Positions 48,701 to 55,346 of a DNA stretch of 64,000 nt are shown piece after piece. The position numbers and the translations under genes were made by a program. The DNA lies in IMG/VR virus record IMGVR_UViG_3300032770_000013, positions 31,989 through 95,988 of that record; one strand, 5' to 3'. Source of the DNA: a virus. Below the pieces are notes generated by a model. The model was not told where the DNA came from, ran no database searches, and saw only the letters and a program-made list of their open reading frames with translations. Numbering within the stretch: position 1 is the stretch's first letter; each line of letters begins with the position of its first letter.

Positions 48701-51036
48701 TTGTTGTTGGCAATAGCACCGTACACAATAGTGACCTTTCGGGCATCATTCTCGATAGCGACGAGGAATGGGTCCACATGTGTGTGCCCATGTCTTTCGA
48801 TGAGCGGCGCCGCAGCGTAACAGTCGTGCTTCCTCAATACGACGATCCAGAACCTTGGCAAGATCCACGAACCTACGACGGCGAGTTAATGTGGCCAGAA
48901 CGGTTCGATGAAAAAGAGGTGCGGAAACTTGAACACCAACTAGGCCCGTACCTCTCAGCCGGTAGGCTCCAACAAATGCCCGTGCCAAAGGGCGGCGGAA
49001 TCATCAAACGCGACTGGTGGCAATTGTGGGACAAGGACGCAGCTGCACTTTACGGCCTTGAATGGAATCCAAACCTTAAAGAGTTTCCACACTTTGAGCT
49101 CGTATATGCCAGCATCGATACCGCATACGGCGAGAAGGACGAGAACAACTACAATGCCATGACGGTATGGGGCGTGTGGTTGGATCGAAACAAAAACCGC
49201 CGACTCATGCTCATGTTCGGATGGGTCAAGCGGCTCCCGCTTCATGGCCGCGTCATTGCGCAAAAACTCGGCGAGGCGAAAATCAACTTCAAGCAACGTC
49301 AGCAGGCCGAATGGGGATTGGTCGAGCTAATCGCCGATACCTGCAAGCGCTACAAAGTTCAGAGATTGTTAATCGAGAATAAAACCCGCGGTCACGACGT
49401 CGCCAATGAACTTGCCCGCTTGTACGCCCGTGATAATTGGGGCGTTGAAATGATTAATCCAGTGAAGGACAAGGTCTCTCGGGTGCACTCAATTGTCCCA
49501 CTTTTTACCGACAATATGATTTGGGCACCAGAGACGCGCTGGTCCGACGAAATAATCTCCCAAGTTGAAGTGTTTCCCAAAGGGGAGTTCGACGATGCCG
49601 TAGATTCGTGCGTCGCTGGCGACACTGGCATTATAACCTCTAACGGAGTAATTCCGATTTCTGAAATTAAAGTTGGTGACTCAGTTTTGACGCACAAAGG
49701 CAGATTTTGCAAAGTCCTGCGAACTTCATCTAGAATCTCGGATCACTACTATAACTTGAAAGCAAGAGGATTAGAGTTAATTCAAATAACCGGAGAACAT
49801 CCGGCGTATGTTATGACAGTTATTTGCCCAGCCACTTCGGAAAAGTTGTGTGGCGGATTTGGTTGGACGCCAGTTCGTGATCTAGCCCCACGATTGCGCT
49901 ATACTTTCCTTCGTGAAGGAAAGACAGTAAATTCGCAAAAGCGTGGCAATCACGATGCCTTGGTTATCCCTAGGTTTAAGGCTTCGCCTCGAAATAACGC
50001 TTTTATTGATCTTGCATCATTTTGGGGTGAAGAAGTTAAGCGTGATGAAAAAAAGATATATAGAGCGTTTCGGTCAAAGGGACGGTTTACAAAAGAAAAT
50101 GTATCAAAAATTAAATTGCTCTGCAAAACTATTGAACAAAAAGAAGTAGCCAAAATGTTTGGTGTTTCTACTGCTATGATAAGTTTGCTAGTTAATGACC
50201 ATATTGGTCCGTCAAGAAGAGCGCCAGCTTACGCCACTGCTCCAAGATATATTGAACTTAATGCTGAAACTGGATGGGTAATGGGGTTATTCGCGGCCGA
50301 AGGATGTGTTTCAAGACACAATATCATATGGGCTTGTGATAAAAATGGGTTAGAAAAAGTGAGAAAATGGGCAAATCGTACCTTCGATAAGAATTTGTTA
50401 ATTAGAAAAGGCGTTGGTTGCTATAAAACTGTTCTGAGCTCGACCTTGGCTGTTCCGCTTTTCGAAGAATTTGGATATTTAGCCGAAAATAAAATCGTTC
50501 CTCAGTGGGCAATGTGTGCTCCTCCAGACTTTATTCGAGGGTTTGTCGACGGATATGTTTACGGTGATGGCAACCATTACAAAAATCGCACCGTTATGAC
50601 TTCAACATCACGATCTTTGTTATGGGGCATCAGACTAATGCTTTCCCAGCTTGGAAAACCCGCATGGCTCAACATAAGCCGGGAAGCTGGCCCTCGCAAA
50701 GTATTTGGAAAAATATCAAATTGCCTGCGGGCTTATAGCTTGGATTATCTTGAAGCACCAAGCCGACAAGCGATTGTTAGCGACGAATACATTGGCACAC
50801 ATATTGAGAGACTCGAAAGAGTGAATGAGCCGATCACTGTCTATAATCTTTCAGTTGATGAGGATGAAAGTTATGTCACGGTCGGCGGAACCTTTCATAA
50901 TTGCTCCCAAGCGATCAACTGGGCCCGCGAGAACGGCATCGTAGAGCGCGCCGACGAGACCAGCGCGAGTCTGCGGGACGAAATGACTTACAAAGGCCAT
51001 CGGGAATCAGTAGCTCAGGATTATGGAGTTGGGTGA
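45721..51036 (+). CDS. terL: Terminase large subunit precursor with three inteins
   Basis: 1771 codons in one open frame. Extein segments are residues 1-86, 444-594, 1004-1296 and 1728-1771 (574 aa joined), the normal TerL length. Joined motifs: Walker A PPRCGK+SLTTS, Walker B ILTVDD (D545/D546), the QRLHQ+SDLSG segment, nuclease Asp in ASIDTAYG (D1133), Glu in LLIENKTRG (E1219) and FDDAVDS+CSQ (D1291-D1295). It drives ATP-dependent DNA packaging into the capsid and cuts the concatemer. Without splicing, the Walker A motif and nuclease site are split. The stop overlaps the next ATG. Confidence 0.93.
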   Translation: MSIANITPKDDWPLLLKDKVSRLAILDRRYEYENNFSLFLEQAWPSMDGSPYQKSWVLPALCDHLEAVTTGHIKRLLVNLPPRCGKPVCEDEWVVERARGRIRLADIKVGDLILTHRGRFRRVAEVHLQGILPITKIETWSGRVVRAAADHPFLTTEGWKEVRELLVGDSLGLVSPLENCGSETLRPEEARLLGYLIGDGSIAQGQPGVTTASVGVSDDVKACAAAMGWHTRESSTQSNAWLVVIKQHAGTTRGPNKSGWRQWLEYHRLYGTTSYTKRVPLAVMGASKEIIAEFLGAYWSCDGHITGRGKRGDGRERGDCVVGCDSVSRDLMLDVQHLLLRLGIFSRIRQRRAKIKTKRQGDEYISWSLTLSRTDDVAKFAKRIKLAHEKRVRLESLVHRTDFDRALTADQITYIEPCGTAVCRCLTVEDDASFTAADFAVHNSLTTSIAWPAWIWAREQQTFVSGPGVKLLTASYGAHLSLDHSNKTRQLILSPWYQTHWADRFSLRQDTNSKSQFANTKGGERQATSVGGSLLGLGGMILTVDDAHNVETEKKIETDADRRRVASWWKELHSTRLNDPKQGAIVVIMQRLHQCLVKGTPVRVPSGEAKIESLKVGDQVYGSNGWQQISHVGSRRYKGFSYGVRVCGHYITSWTTNNHLYLTKRGWVRADELKKADWVCLPILKQKETLDVPWEPVKWAPPPRAPTGNAKANHKRQTTINEAELRELIARGLTNCEIAKLLGVHRNTIHNSMFFYRINRMMDRNPIFGVAHLDDPDFWRVVGLWIAEGSFCLGRGKICGIRFTFGSHEPHFVAFVRKIMGRYGVSSYGKVPHPSCLEASLFCSQLARWLCKHFGRGAHNKRLPSFAFSLPEAYRRQILEGWLDGDGCVRQDGARRGSTVSVALVHDMQRLALGLGLRCFIYKSRSYETIINGQKVTPCGYQFELRFAWPRHKNAVAPQRSIIDGGFLWSKVASIKKEPYNGKVYDITTPSHDFVVGNSTVHNSDLSGIILDSDEEWVHMCVPMSFDERRRSVTVVLPQYDDPEPWQDPRTYDGELMWPERFDEKEVRKLEHQLGPYLSAGRLQQMPVPKGGGIIKRDWWQLWDKDAAALYGLEWNPNLKEFPHFELVYASIDTAYGEKDENNYNAMTVWGVWLDRNKNRRLMLMFGWVKRLPLHGRVIAQKLGEAKINFKQRQQAEWGLVELIADTCKRYKVQRLLIENKTRGHDVANELARLYARDNWGVEMINPVKDKVSRVHSIVPLFTDNMIWAPETRWSDEIISQVEVFPKGEFDDAVDSCVAGDTGIITSNGVIPISEIKVGDSVLTHKGRFCKVLRTSSRISDHYYNLKARGLELIQITGEHPAYVMTVICPATSEKLCGGFGWTPVRDLAPRLRYTFLREGKTVNSQKRGNHDALVIPRFKASPRNNAFIDLASFWGEEVKRDEKKIYRAFRSKGRFTKENVSKIKLLCKTIEQKEVAKMFGVSTAMISLLVNDHIGPSRRAPAYATAPRYIELNAETGWVMGLFAAEGCVSRHNIIWACDKNGLEKVRKWANRTFDKNLLIRKGVGCYKTVLSSTLAVPLFEEFGYLAENKIVPQWAMCAPPDFIRGFVDGYVYGDGNHYKNRTVMTSTSRSLLWGIRLMLSQLGKPAWLNISREAGPRKVFGKISNCLRAYSLDYLEAPSRQAIVSDEYIGTHIERLERVNEPITVYNLSVDEDESYVTVGGTFHNCSQAINWARENGIVERADETSASLRDEMTYKGHRESVAQDYGVG
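45979..47049 (+). other. Intein 1 in TerL (Walker A; class 3-like, LAGLIDADG)
   Basis: Residues 87-443 (357 aa). Excision must start at Pro87 to restore GK-Ser, so the first intein residue is not a nucleophile. Block B has HPFLTTEGW (Trp159), block F CRCLTVEDD (Cys425), the C-terminus is VHN and +1 is Ser: features of class 3 inteins. The homing part carries LLGYLIGDG (192-200) and AYWSCDG (297-303). Splicing start at Cys89 would leave Pro-Val in the P-loop and is less likely. Confidence 0.8.
47503..48729 (+). other. Intein 2 in TerL (post-ATPase segment)
   Basis: Residues 595-1003 (409 aa): Cys1, block B TTNNHLYLT, block F KVYDITTPSHDF, C-terminal VHN, +1 Ser. The LAGLIDADG pair is VVGLWIAEG (781-789) and LEGWLDGDG (878-886). 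An HTH insert (721-755, ELRELIARGLTNCEIAKLLG) precedes the endonuclease part. Exteins join as QRLHQ-SDLSG, the normal TerL sequence. Confidence 0.88.
49609..50901 (+). other. Intein 3 in TerL (nuclease active site)
   Basis: Residues 1297-1727 (431 aa): Cys1 (CVAGDTGI), block B TGEHPAYVMT, block F TVYNLSVDEDESY, C-terminal FHN, +1 Cys. The LAGLIDADG-like pair is MGLFAAEG (1521-1528) and IRGFVDG (1605-1611). An HTH-like insert lies at 1461-1495 (KEVAKMFGVSTAMISLLV). Visibly AT-richer than the exteins, a sign of recent acquisition. Confidence 0.88.
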
Positions 51037-51542
51037 TGTTTGCGATTAAAGTGATCGGCGAGCGCGACGAATGGTGGGGCGGCTCGAACATTCATACGTG
51101 GGTCGTCGGATTCGATGAAGCTATTCGTTACGAGACTGAGGCAGAGGCCGAAACGCAGGCAGAATATTTGAACCAGTATCGCCCTTGCAAGGTGATTGAT
51201 CTGCGGCACCCATTCGAGAGAGATAAGGAAAAGCTTCGCGAGGTCCGAGAGAAGATCGCCGCCGATATTCTCAACGGGGCACGAGGTAATGACGCAGTCG
51301 TAAGGCGGTGGGAAGAAGTATTTGGAAAGCCAATACCGGAAGTCCTGCTAAATCGACCAAAGATTAGCTTCGGAATTGCCATCGAGCGAATTTGGCCGAG
51401 CGATCTTGTAGCGATTGAAAATGGGCGTGTGCGCCGGCTTACTAATGACGATATACGCAAACACAAGATTGTATTTCCAGAAGGGATCAACGACATAAAT
51501 TGGAAGATCCAGCAGTCCGATGAAACGCCAAAAGTCGAATAA
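51036..51542 (+). CDS. Protein downstream of terminase, unknown
   Basis: 168 aa from ATG 51036 (overlapping the TerL TGA). A beta-rich start (FAIKVIGERDEWWGGSNIHTWVVGFDEA) then a charged helix (EKLREVREKIAADIL). Likely packaging-associated by position, but not recognised. Confidence 0.6.
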   Translation: MFAIKVIGERDEWWGGSNIHTWVVGFDEAIRYETEAEAETQAEYLNQYRPCKVIDLRHPFERDKEKLREVREKIAADILNGARGNDAVVRRWEEVFGKPIPEVLLNRPKISFGIAIERIWPSDLVAIENGRVRRLTNDDIRKHKIVFPEGINDINWKIQQSDETPKVE

Positions 51543-51684
51543 AGTTCTCCGCGCCAAACTGCGCACAGCATCCGGTCGAGCATCCAGGCTAAACCAGCTT
51601 GGCGAGATAAAAACCCGATATAAGCCCAAGCCAATTACGTTACCGGAAGTGAAGTTTCTAAAGCCGTTGGGAGAAGATAGATGA
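51520..51684 (+). CDS. Basic microprotein
   Basis: 54 aa, Lys/Arg-rich (KRQKSNKVLRAKLRTASGRA). Overlaps the genes on both sides (23 nt and ATGA), which argues for translation. Function unknown. Confidence 0.5.
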   Translation: MKRQKSNKVLRAKLRTASGRASRLNQLGEIKTRYKPKPITLPEVKFLKPLGEDR

Positions 51685-51890
51685 CCGATGCTCAGTGTAT
51701 TGCCACACGCGCGGAATTGCTTTCCAGAGCTCGCCTTCTGCCAACCGACAATCCGGTACGGCTACGGTGCGAACGGATGGCACGGTATCTGCTGGGCATG
51801 GCTGGCAGCGATGCAATCCTGCGCGATGATGCCTGGATCCGCTATGAGGCCGAGAAACGCGACCTCGTAAGCTATATCGACGCGCGTTAG
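51681..51890 (+). CDS. Small helical protein
   Basis: 69 aa, MTDAQCIATRAELLSRARLLP; no motif. Last gene of the rightward operon; its stop overlaps the convergent gene by 4 nt, leaving no room for a terminator between them. Confidence 0.5.
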   Translation: MTDAQCIATRAELLSRARLLPTDNPVRLRCERMARYLLGMAGSDAILRDDAWIRYEAEKRDLVSYIDAR

Positions 51891-52345
51891 TGCGGATCGA
51901 CTACCGTCAGTCCAGCAATCGAAACCCGGTGAACGCGAGTCAGGCCCCCACCACTGTTGGGATCATAAACCTCGGCGGTGCCGTCCCCATAAGCCGTCAT
52001 GATGTAGGCCACATGCCGCTTGCCCCATAGCACTACCCGTCCAGCCGCAGGAGCTGCCCTCGGGAACCTGTACCAGTTAGCCACAAGCCATAAATCCCTG
52101 ATCGGACGCCCAAACACCTTCAAAGCCGTCCCGCAGCCGCAAAACAGGTAATGGGGACACCCTGCCGGGTGGGCGACTATCTGGCCTCGGTCGTAAATGG
52201 CCTCATGGCGGCCCATAGATGCGCGCTGGTAAGCCCGGCTGGAATGAGGGGTATCCGTACCCCCCAATCCAAAGAGCCAGCCAGCATTAGCCGTATTGGC
52301 TCCAAACAGGCAGGCAAGCAGGATGGCAGCATAACCGTACCGCAT
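51887..52345 (-). CDS. Exported CHAP-like/Cys-peptidase-like protein
   Basis: 152 aa with a signal peptide (GYAAILLACLFGANTANA). Mature part: YLFCGCGTALKVFGRPIRDLWLVANWYRFPRAAPAAGRVVLW, then HVAYIMTAYGDGTAEVYDPNSGG, with a Cys, a His and an Asp spaced like a CHAP/NlpC-type fold. Such proteins are common in Bradyrhizobium genomes. Could degrade host peptidoglycan or serve outside lysis; not certain. Confidence 0.6.
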   Translation of the reverse strand: MRYGYAAILLACLFGANTANAGWLFGLGGTDTPHSSRAYQRASMGRHEAIYDRGQIVAHPAGCPHYLFCGCGTALKVFGRPIRDLWLVANWYRFPRAAPAAGRVVLWGKRHVAYIMTAYGDGTAEVYDPNSGGGLTRVHRVSIAGLTVVDPH

Positions 52346-52414
52346 CGGGTCAACCTCGTAGCTGTTTCGGGGAAGACTGGAACTTAGCCGGTTTGGGAGA
52401 CTGAGGGAAGTCTC

Positions 52415-52567
52415 CTATTTCTTCACCCAAATTAAGTACGAAATCCAAAAACGCAGCCACCGCACTCGATAGCGCCATGTCTTTGAGTGCGCCACGCAAT
52501 CCTGATAGGCATATGCTTCGGCGCACGGAATCGGTGGGTTGTCCAGAGGATGACAAGTACAATTCAT
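52415..52567 (-). CDS. Cys-containing membrane-associated microprotein
   Basis: 50 aa from ATG 52567, preceded by the strong TAGGAGCGA leader. Starts MNCTCHPLDNPPIPC and ends in an amphipathic aromatic helix (VRWLRFWISYLIWVKK). An overlapping longer frame starting at TTG was rejected in favour of this one. The gap to 52350 holds nothing else. Confidence 0.5.
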   Translation of the reverse strand: MNCTCHPLDNPPIPCAEAYAYQDCVAHSKTWRYRVRWLRFWISYLIWVKK

Positions 52568-52576
52568 AAGTCGCTC

Positions 52577-52840
52577 CTATTGTGACTTTGGGAATTGTAG
52601 GCTGAACCGCGTCCAGAGCGGACAGCCATCATGCACCTTCATTTCGACCTTGATCTCGTAATGTTGGTAACCCGCATTCGCGAGAAGCACGTGCAGCCGG
52701 TTCAATTCCCCGTCATTGTTTAGATCGCCCTCAATGTCCATTTCGTGATGGCACGAGCAGGTCGTGTTGAACCCGTTATCGCGAAGCAACCGCACGGCAT
52801 CACGAATACCAACTTCGATTGCGTCCTCGTACCAACCCAC
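52577..52840 (-). CDS. Phage protein, unknown
   Basis: 87 aa from GTG 52840 (AGGA 6-7 nt upstream); an ATG 52888 start is possible but runs into the next gene. GWYEDAIEVGIRDAVRLLRDNGFNTTCSCHHEM then beta segments. CSCHHE may bind metal. Not recognised. Confidence 0.55.
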   Translation of the reverse strand: MGWYEDAIEVGIRDAVRLLRDNGFNTTCSCHHEMDIEGDLNNDGELNRLHVLLANAGYQHYEIKVEMKVHDGCPLWTRFSLQFPKSQ

Positions 52841-52856
52841 GGCCGATCCTATTCTG

Positions 52857-52982
52857 CTATTTTGACAGCATAGCATATAGACCAGCACTGATTATCATTA
52901 GCGCGCCACAGCCAATTGCGACGCCGAGATAAATCAAAAGTCGCGAGATAAACCATTCGATTATCTGGCTCTTGCCAATCAT
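52857..52982 (-). CDS. Single-span membrane microprotein
   Basis: 41 aa: short N-terminus, one transmembrane helix (LIYLGVAIGCGALMIISAGL). Preceded by AAGGAGCGA further upstream. Likely real, function unknown. Confidence 0.5.
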   Translation of the reverse strand: MIGKSQIIEWFISRLLIYLGVAIGCGALMIISAGLYAMLSK

Positions 52983-52999
52983 GATGCCGCGTCGCTCCT

Positions 53000-53119
53000 T
53001 CAAAACCATTGCTCTGGCGGATCAATTTTTAACCGCCTGCGGATGCGCCACAGCGAAAGGCAGATGTAAACTTGAGCGCCAAAGATCGCACCGAGTTCAA
53101 AATGTTCCAGAGCCAACAT
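53000..53119 (-). CDS. Membrane microprotein
   Basis: 39 aa from ATG 53119 (GGAGCGG upstream), with one hydrophobic stretch (FELGAIFGAQVYICLSLW) followed by a basic tail. Coding evidence is the leader and length only. Confidence 0.4.
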   Translation of the reverse strand: MLALEHFELGAIFGAQVYICLSLWRIRRRLKIDPPEQWF

Positions 53120-53132
53120 TGCGACCGCTCCT

Positions 53133-53324
53133 CTAGCTCGTCGGGTTATTAGCCGATTTTCCAGTGGCTCGTCCTTGCGTTCCTTGAATTGTATAAGGAC
53201 CGAGCGCATCGCATGATGGCGAGTTCGGCCGATGGTGTGCAAGATGCCCCGCCATGTGCGCAATCCATTCTTCCTGGCGGTTCATCCGGCTATAGCCACA
53301 GATCAAACAAAACGGTTCCCACAT
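53133..53324 (-). CDS. Zinc-finger-like microprotein
   Basis: 63 aa from ATG 53324 with AAAGGAGCGA upstream. FCLICGYSRMNRQEEWIAHMAGHLAHHRP looks like a C2H2-type finger (CxxC...H...H). DNA or RNA binding possible. Confidence 0.55.
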   Translation of the reverse strand: MWEPFCLICGYSRMNRQEEWIAHMAGHLAHHRPNSPSCDALGPYTIQGTQGRATGKSANNPTS

Positions 53325-53336
53325 TTGATCGCTCCT

Positions 53337-53471
53337 TTACTGGTTCGGCTTTATCGGCCGACGACGTTTTAACTTCAAGGTCCATCTGGTCGCCTGCTCG
53401 GGGTACGCAAATCTGAAATCCTTTCGCGGCAACCACTTGCGGCACCATCTGCAAGATTCAAATTTCAGCAC
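53337..53471 (-). CDS. Basic microprotein
   Basis: 44 aa from GTG 53471 (AAAGGAGCGA upstream). SCRWCRKWLPRKDFRF and a Lys/Arg-rich tail: a CxxC knuckle followed by basic residues, resembling half a zinc ribbon. Confidence 0.45.
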   Translation of the reverse strand: MLKFESCRWCRKWLPRKDFRFAYPEQATRWTLKLKRRRPIKPNQ

Positions 53472-53495
53472 GTTCGCTCCTTTACTGCTTCGGCT

Positions 53496-53792
53496 TTAAT
53501 CGTTCTGCGCCCCTCGCGTTTTAAGTTTCTTTTTCTTCCTACGCTTCACTGTGGCGCGCGCCTCGGCCAGAACGCGCTGCGTCGGCGTTTCTTCCCGCCA
53601 TAGACCGAGACGGCACGTGCAGGCTTCGTGCGGTTCTTTGTCGGGATTGCCGTCAGTCGATATTCTATATCGACAGGTTTTCTCATGCTGGCTTGGCACA
53701 GCAAGATAGCCGATCAACTGGCCGCGTCCTTCATTGTTGAAGCCCTGTTCGGCGTTATCCGGCGAAATATGCCTAGGCGTGAATTTTTCCAT
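53496..53792 (-). CDS. Phage protein, unknown
   Basis: 98 aa from ATG 53792 (GAGG upstream, leader motif copy f further upstream). Ends in a very basic tail (VKRRKKKKLKTRG). A short Cys pair TCRYR...CTC is present. Not recognised. Confidence 0.55.
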   Translation of the reverse strand: MEKFTPRHISPDNAEQGFNNEGRGQLIGYLAVPSQHEKTCRYRISTDGNPDKEPHEACTCRLGLWREETPTQRVLAEARATVKRRKKKKLKTRGAQND

Positions 53793-53800
53793 AACCGTTC

Positions 53801-53829
53801 CTCGCGTTTTTAAGTCCTTAGAGCGTGTT
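53801..53829 (-). promoter_or_regulatory. Shared leader motif, copy f
   Basis: + strand CTCGCGTTTTTAAGTCCTTA then GAGCGTGTT, about 25 of 29 positions identical to 19378-19406. Lies directly upstream of the gene at 53496-53792. Confidence 0.55.
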
Positions 53830-54036
53830 TCAAATTGTTTGCTTGCGGATCGCGCGAGCGATTTCCTTTTCGTTCCCGCGGCTACTGTCGATCGCCAGAG
53901 CAATCGCAGCGCAACGCTCTCGCTCCGCATTCTTTGCGGCAGTCATAGCGTCGTTAACGACACGGCGGGCATCCGCTTCGCGGACGTATAACTCGCCGTC
54001 AAGCAAAATACCGTCCATCTCGAACGCTGCCGCCAT
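53830..54036 (-). CDS. Small helical protein
   Basis: 68 aa from ATG 54036: MAAAFEMDGILLDGELYVRE then one long charged helix (AERERCAAIALAIDSSRG). Not recognised. Confidence 0.5.
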   Translation of the reverse strand: MAAAFEMDGILLDGELYVREADARRVVNDAMTAAKNAERERCAAIALAIDSSRGNEKEIARAIRKQTI

Positions 54037-54043
54037 CTGGGAT

Positions 54044-54292
54044 TTAGTGACTCTCGTCACCCTCCTGTTGCTGCCGGAAACACCCGCACGGACAATCCAG
54101 CACGACGCATTCGGTGCCAGGCGCGCTAGCATGCAAGCCGTAGTCGTGGCCGCACTGGCACATCTGGTCGAAGCCGAGTAGCTTTGCCGCTCTTTGAGTT
54201 AAACCGCCTTCAGCTTCTCGCTCCATGCGCTCGAGATCGCCCGGAAGTTCTTTCATACCGTTCCACGGATCGACGTAATCGAATCTGCTCAT
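54044..54292 (-). CDS. Zinc-knuckle microprotein
   Basis: 82 aa from ATG 54292. QMCQCGHDYGLHASAPGTECVVLDCPCGCF forms a Cys/His cluster of the zinc-ribbon kind. Its upstream region carries the second 44-bp repeat at the same 40-nt distance as 19803-20291. Confidence 0.6.
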   Translation of the reverse strand: MSRFDYVDPWNGMKELPGDLERMEREAEGGLTQRAAKLLGFDQMCQCGHDYGLHASAPGTECVVLDCPCGCFRQQQEGDESH

Positions 54293-54332
54293 GGCCTCGC
54301 CGCTGTTCTGCTGTTCCCCGCCGACGCGATGA

Positions 54333-54376
54333 CTGACGGGCGCTTTGATTTCATTGATCTGCGCACACACACTGCC
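54333..54376 (-). repeat. 44-bp identical repeat, copy 2
   Basis: Identical to 20331-20374 and 40 nt upstream of ATG 54292. The flanks (CCGACGCGATGA) also resemble the 19.8-kb region. See the finding on duplicated leaders. Confidence 0.7.
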
Positions 54377-54390
54377 ACAACGCGCGCTCC

Positions 54391-55044
54391 TTAGCCTTGT
54401 TCCGGTTGCTTGCGTATCCACTTGTAATCGCCGCTCGCCAGCCGCGTTCGCTTCCAATAAGCATATACGGCCGCTGTGGACAATTTGAAGTGAGCCGCTA
54501 CTTCCGGACCGGTCATCCCCCGGCTTAGCATCCGGCCGGCCTGCTCGACTTTGGCATCGGTCATGATCCGCTTCGGCCCCCACTTCCAACCGTTCGCCCG
54601 CTTAGCCTTGATCGCGGCAATGCCGGCAGTCGTGCGCTGGATAGTGCTCTCGCGCTCGAACTGAGCGAATGACATCATCGTGTTCATGGCGAGACGACCG
54701 GCAGGCGTCGATGTATCAATGTGTTCCGTCAGGCTGCGCAGCTCGACACCCTTTTCTTTGAGAGTCCTGAGCAGTTCATAGAGATCGGGTATCGAGCGCG
54801 TGAGACGGTCCAGACGCCAGACAACCAGCGTGTCACCATCCCGACAGTCCATGATTGCGAACTGCAATGCCTCGCGGCGCTTCATGCTCGCGCCAGATCG
54901 TTTCTCGGTGTGCAGATTGTCCTCAAGCACGCCGGCTTCGCGAAGCGCTTCCTGCTGCATTTCGAGTGATTGATCCTCGGTCGAAACGCGGGCATAACCG
55001 ATCAGCCGACCGCCACTTCCGTTTTTGTCAGACTTTCGGGGCAT
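54391..55044 (-). CDS. Serine recombinase (resolvase/invertase)
   Basis: 217 aa from ATG 55044. Catalytic serine in RLIGYARVSTEDQSLEMQQ, then TLVVWRLDRLTRSIPDLYELL (the conserved LDRLxRS), and the C-terminal HTH SRGMTGPEVAAHFKLSTAAVYAYWKR: full resolvase/invertase architecture. It could resolve dimers, invert a segment or integrate DNA. A divergent palindromic operator lies just upstream (55094-55137). No inverted pair of crossover sites was identified. Confidence 0.9.
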   Translation of the reverse strand: MPRKSDKNGSGGRLIGYARVSTEDQSLEMQQEALREAGVLEDNLHTEKRSGASMKRREALQFAIMDCRDGDTLVVWRLDRLTRSIPDLYELLRTLKEKGVELRSLTEHIDTSTPAGRLAMNTMMSFAQFERESTIQRTTAGIAAIKAKRANGWKWGPKRIMTDAKVEQAGRMLSRGMTGPEVAAHFKLSTAAVYAYWKRTRLASGDYKWIRKQPEQG

Positions 55045-55093
55045 GATGTTGTGATTGCGGCCTTCAGCTAGCAACGCCAAAAATGTAAGCATA

Positions 55094-55137
55094 TCGTACA
55101 GTATGGCTTGACAGCGTGTCAAGCGCAGATTATTTTG
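55094..55137. promoter_or_regulatory. Palindromic operator with divergent promoters
   Basis: A perfect GCTTGACA-GCG-TGTCAAGC palindrome (55107-55125). Rightward: TTGACA (55109-55114), 17 nt, TATTTT (55132-55137). Leftward: TTGACA (complement of 55118-55123), 18 nt, TACGAT (complement of 55094-55099). Each -35 box is half of the palindrome, so one bound protein would shut both directions. Promoter boxes read by eye. Confidence 0.65.
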
Positions 55138-55141
55138 CAGC

Positions 55142-55342
55142 ATGGCAACGAAAACAGCCCTGTTAGGAAAGAGCCGCGAGGAAGCCCGCCGGCTGGCGCT
55201 TTTCGATGCGACCTTTGCCGTCGCAGAGTGCGAAGCCAAGCGCCCGGAACGCAGTCATCGAAATGGCGTTCACTGGAACAAGGGCTATTCGGCGGGCATA
55301 CGCCAGGCGCTCGCTGCGCTGAAGAAGCTGAGAGAGGACTAG
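55142..55342 (+). CDS. Small basic protein
   Basis: 66 aa, MATKTALLGKSREEARRLALF, with a WNKGYSAGIRQALAALKKLRED tail. First gene under the rightward promoter at 55.11 kb. Not recognised. Confidence 0.55.
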   Translation: MATKTALLGKSREEARRLALFDATFAVAECEAKRPERSHRNGVHWNKGYSAGIRQALAALKKLRED

Positions 55343-55346
55343 GCCC

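Noticed and set aside
52350-52562. Leftward 70-codon frame starting at TTG
   Set aside because: A different frame starting at ATG 52567 with a strong TAGGAGCGA leader explains the same interval better.
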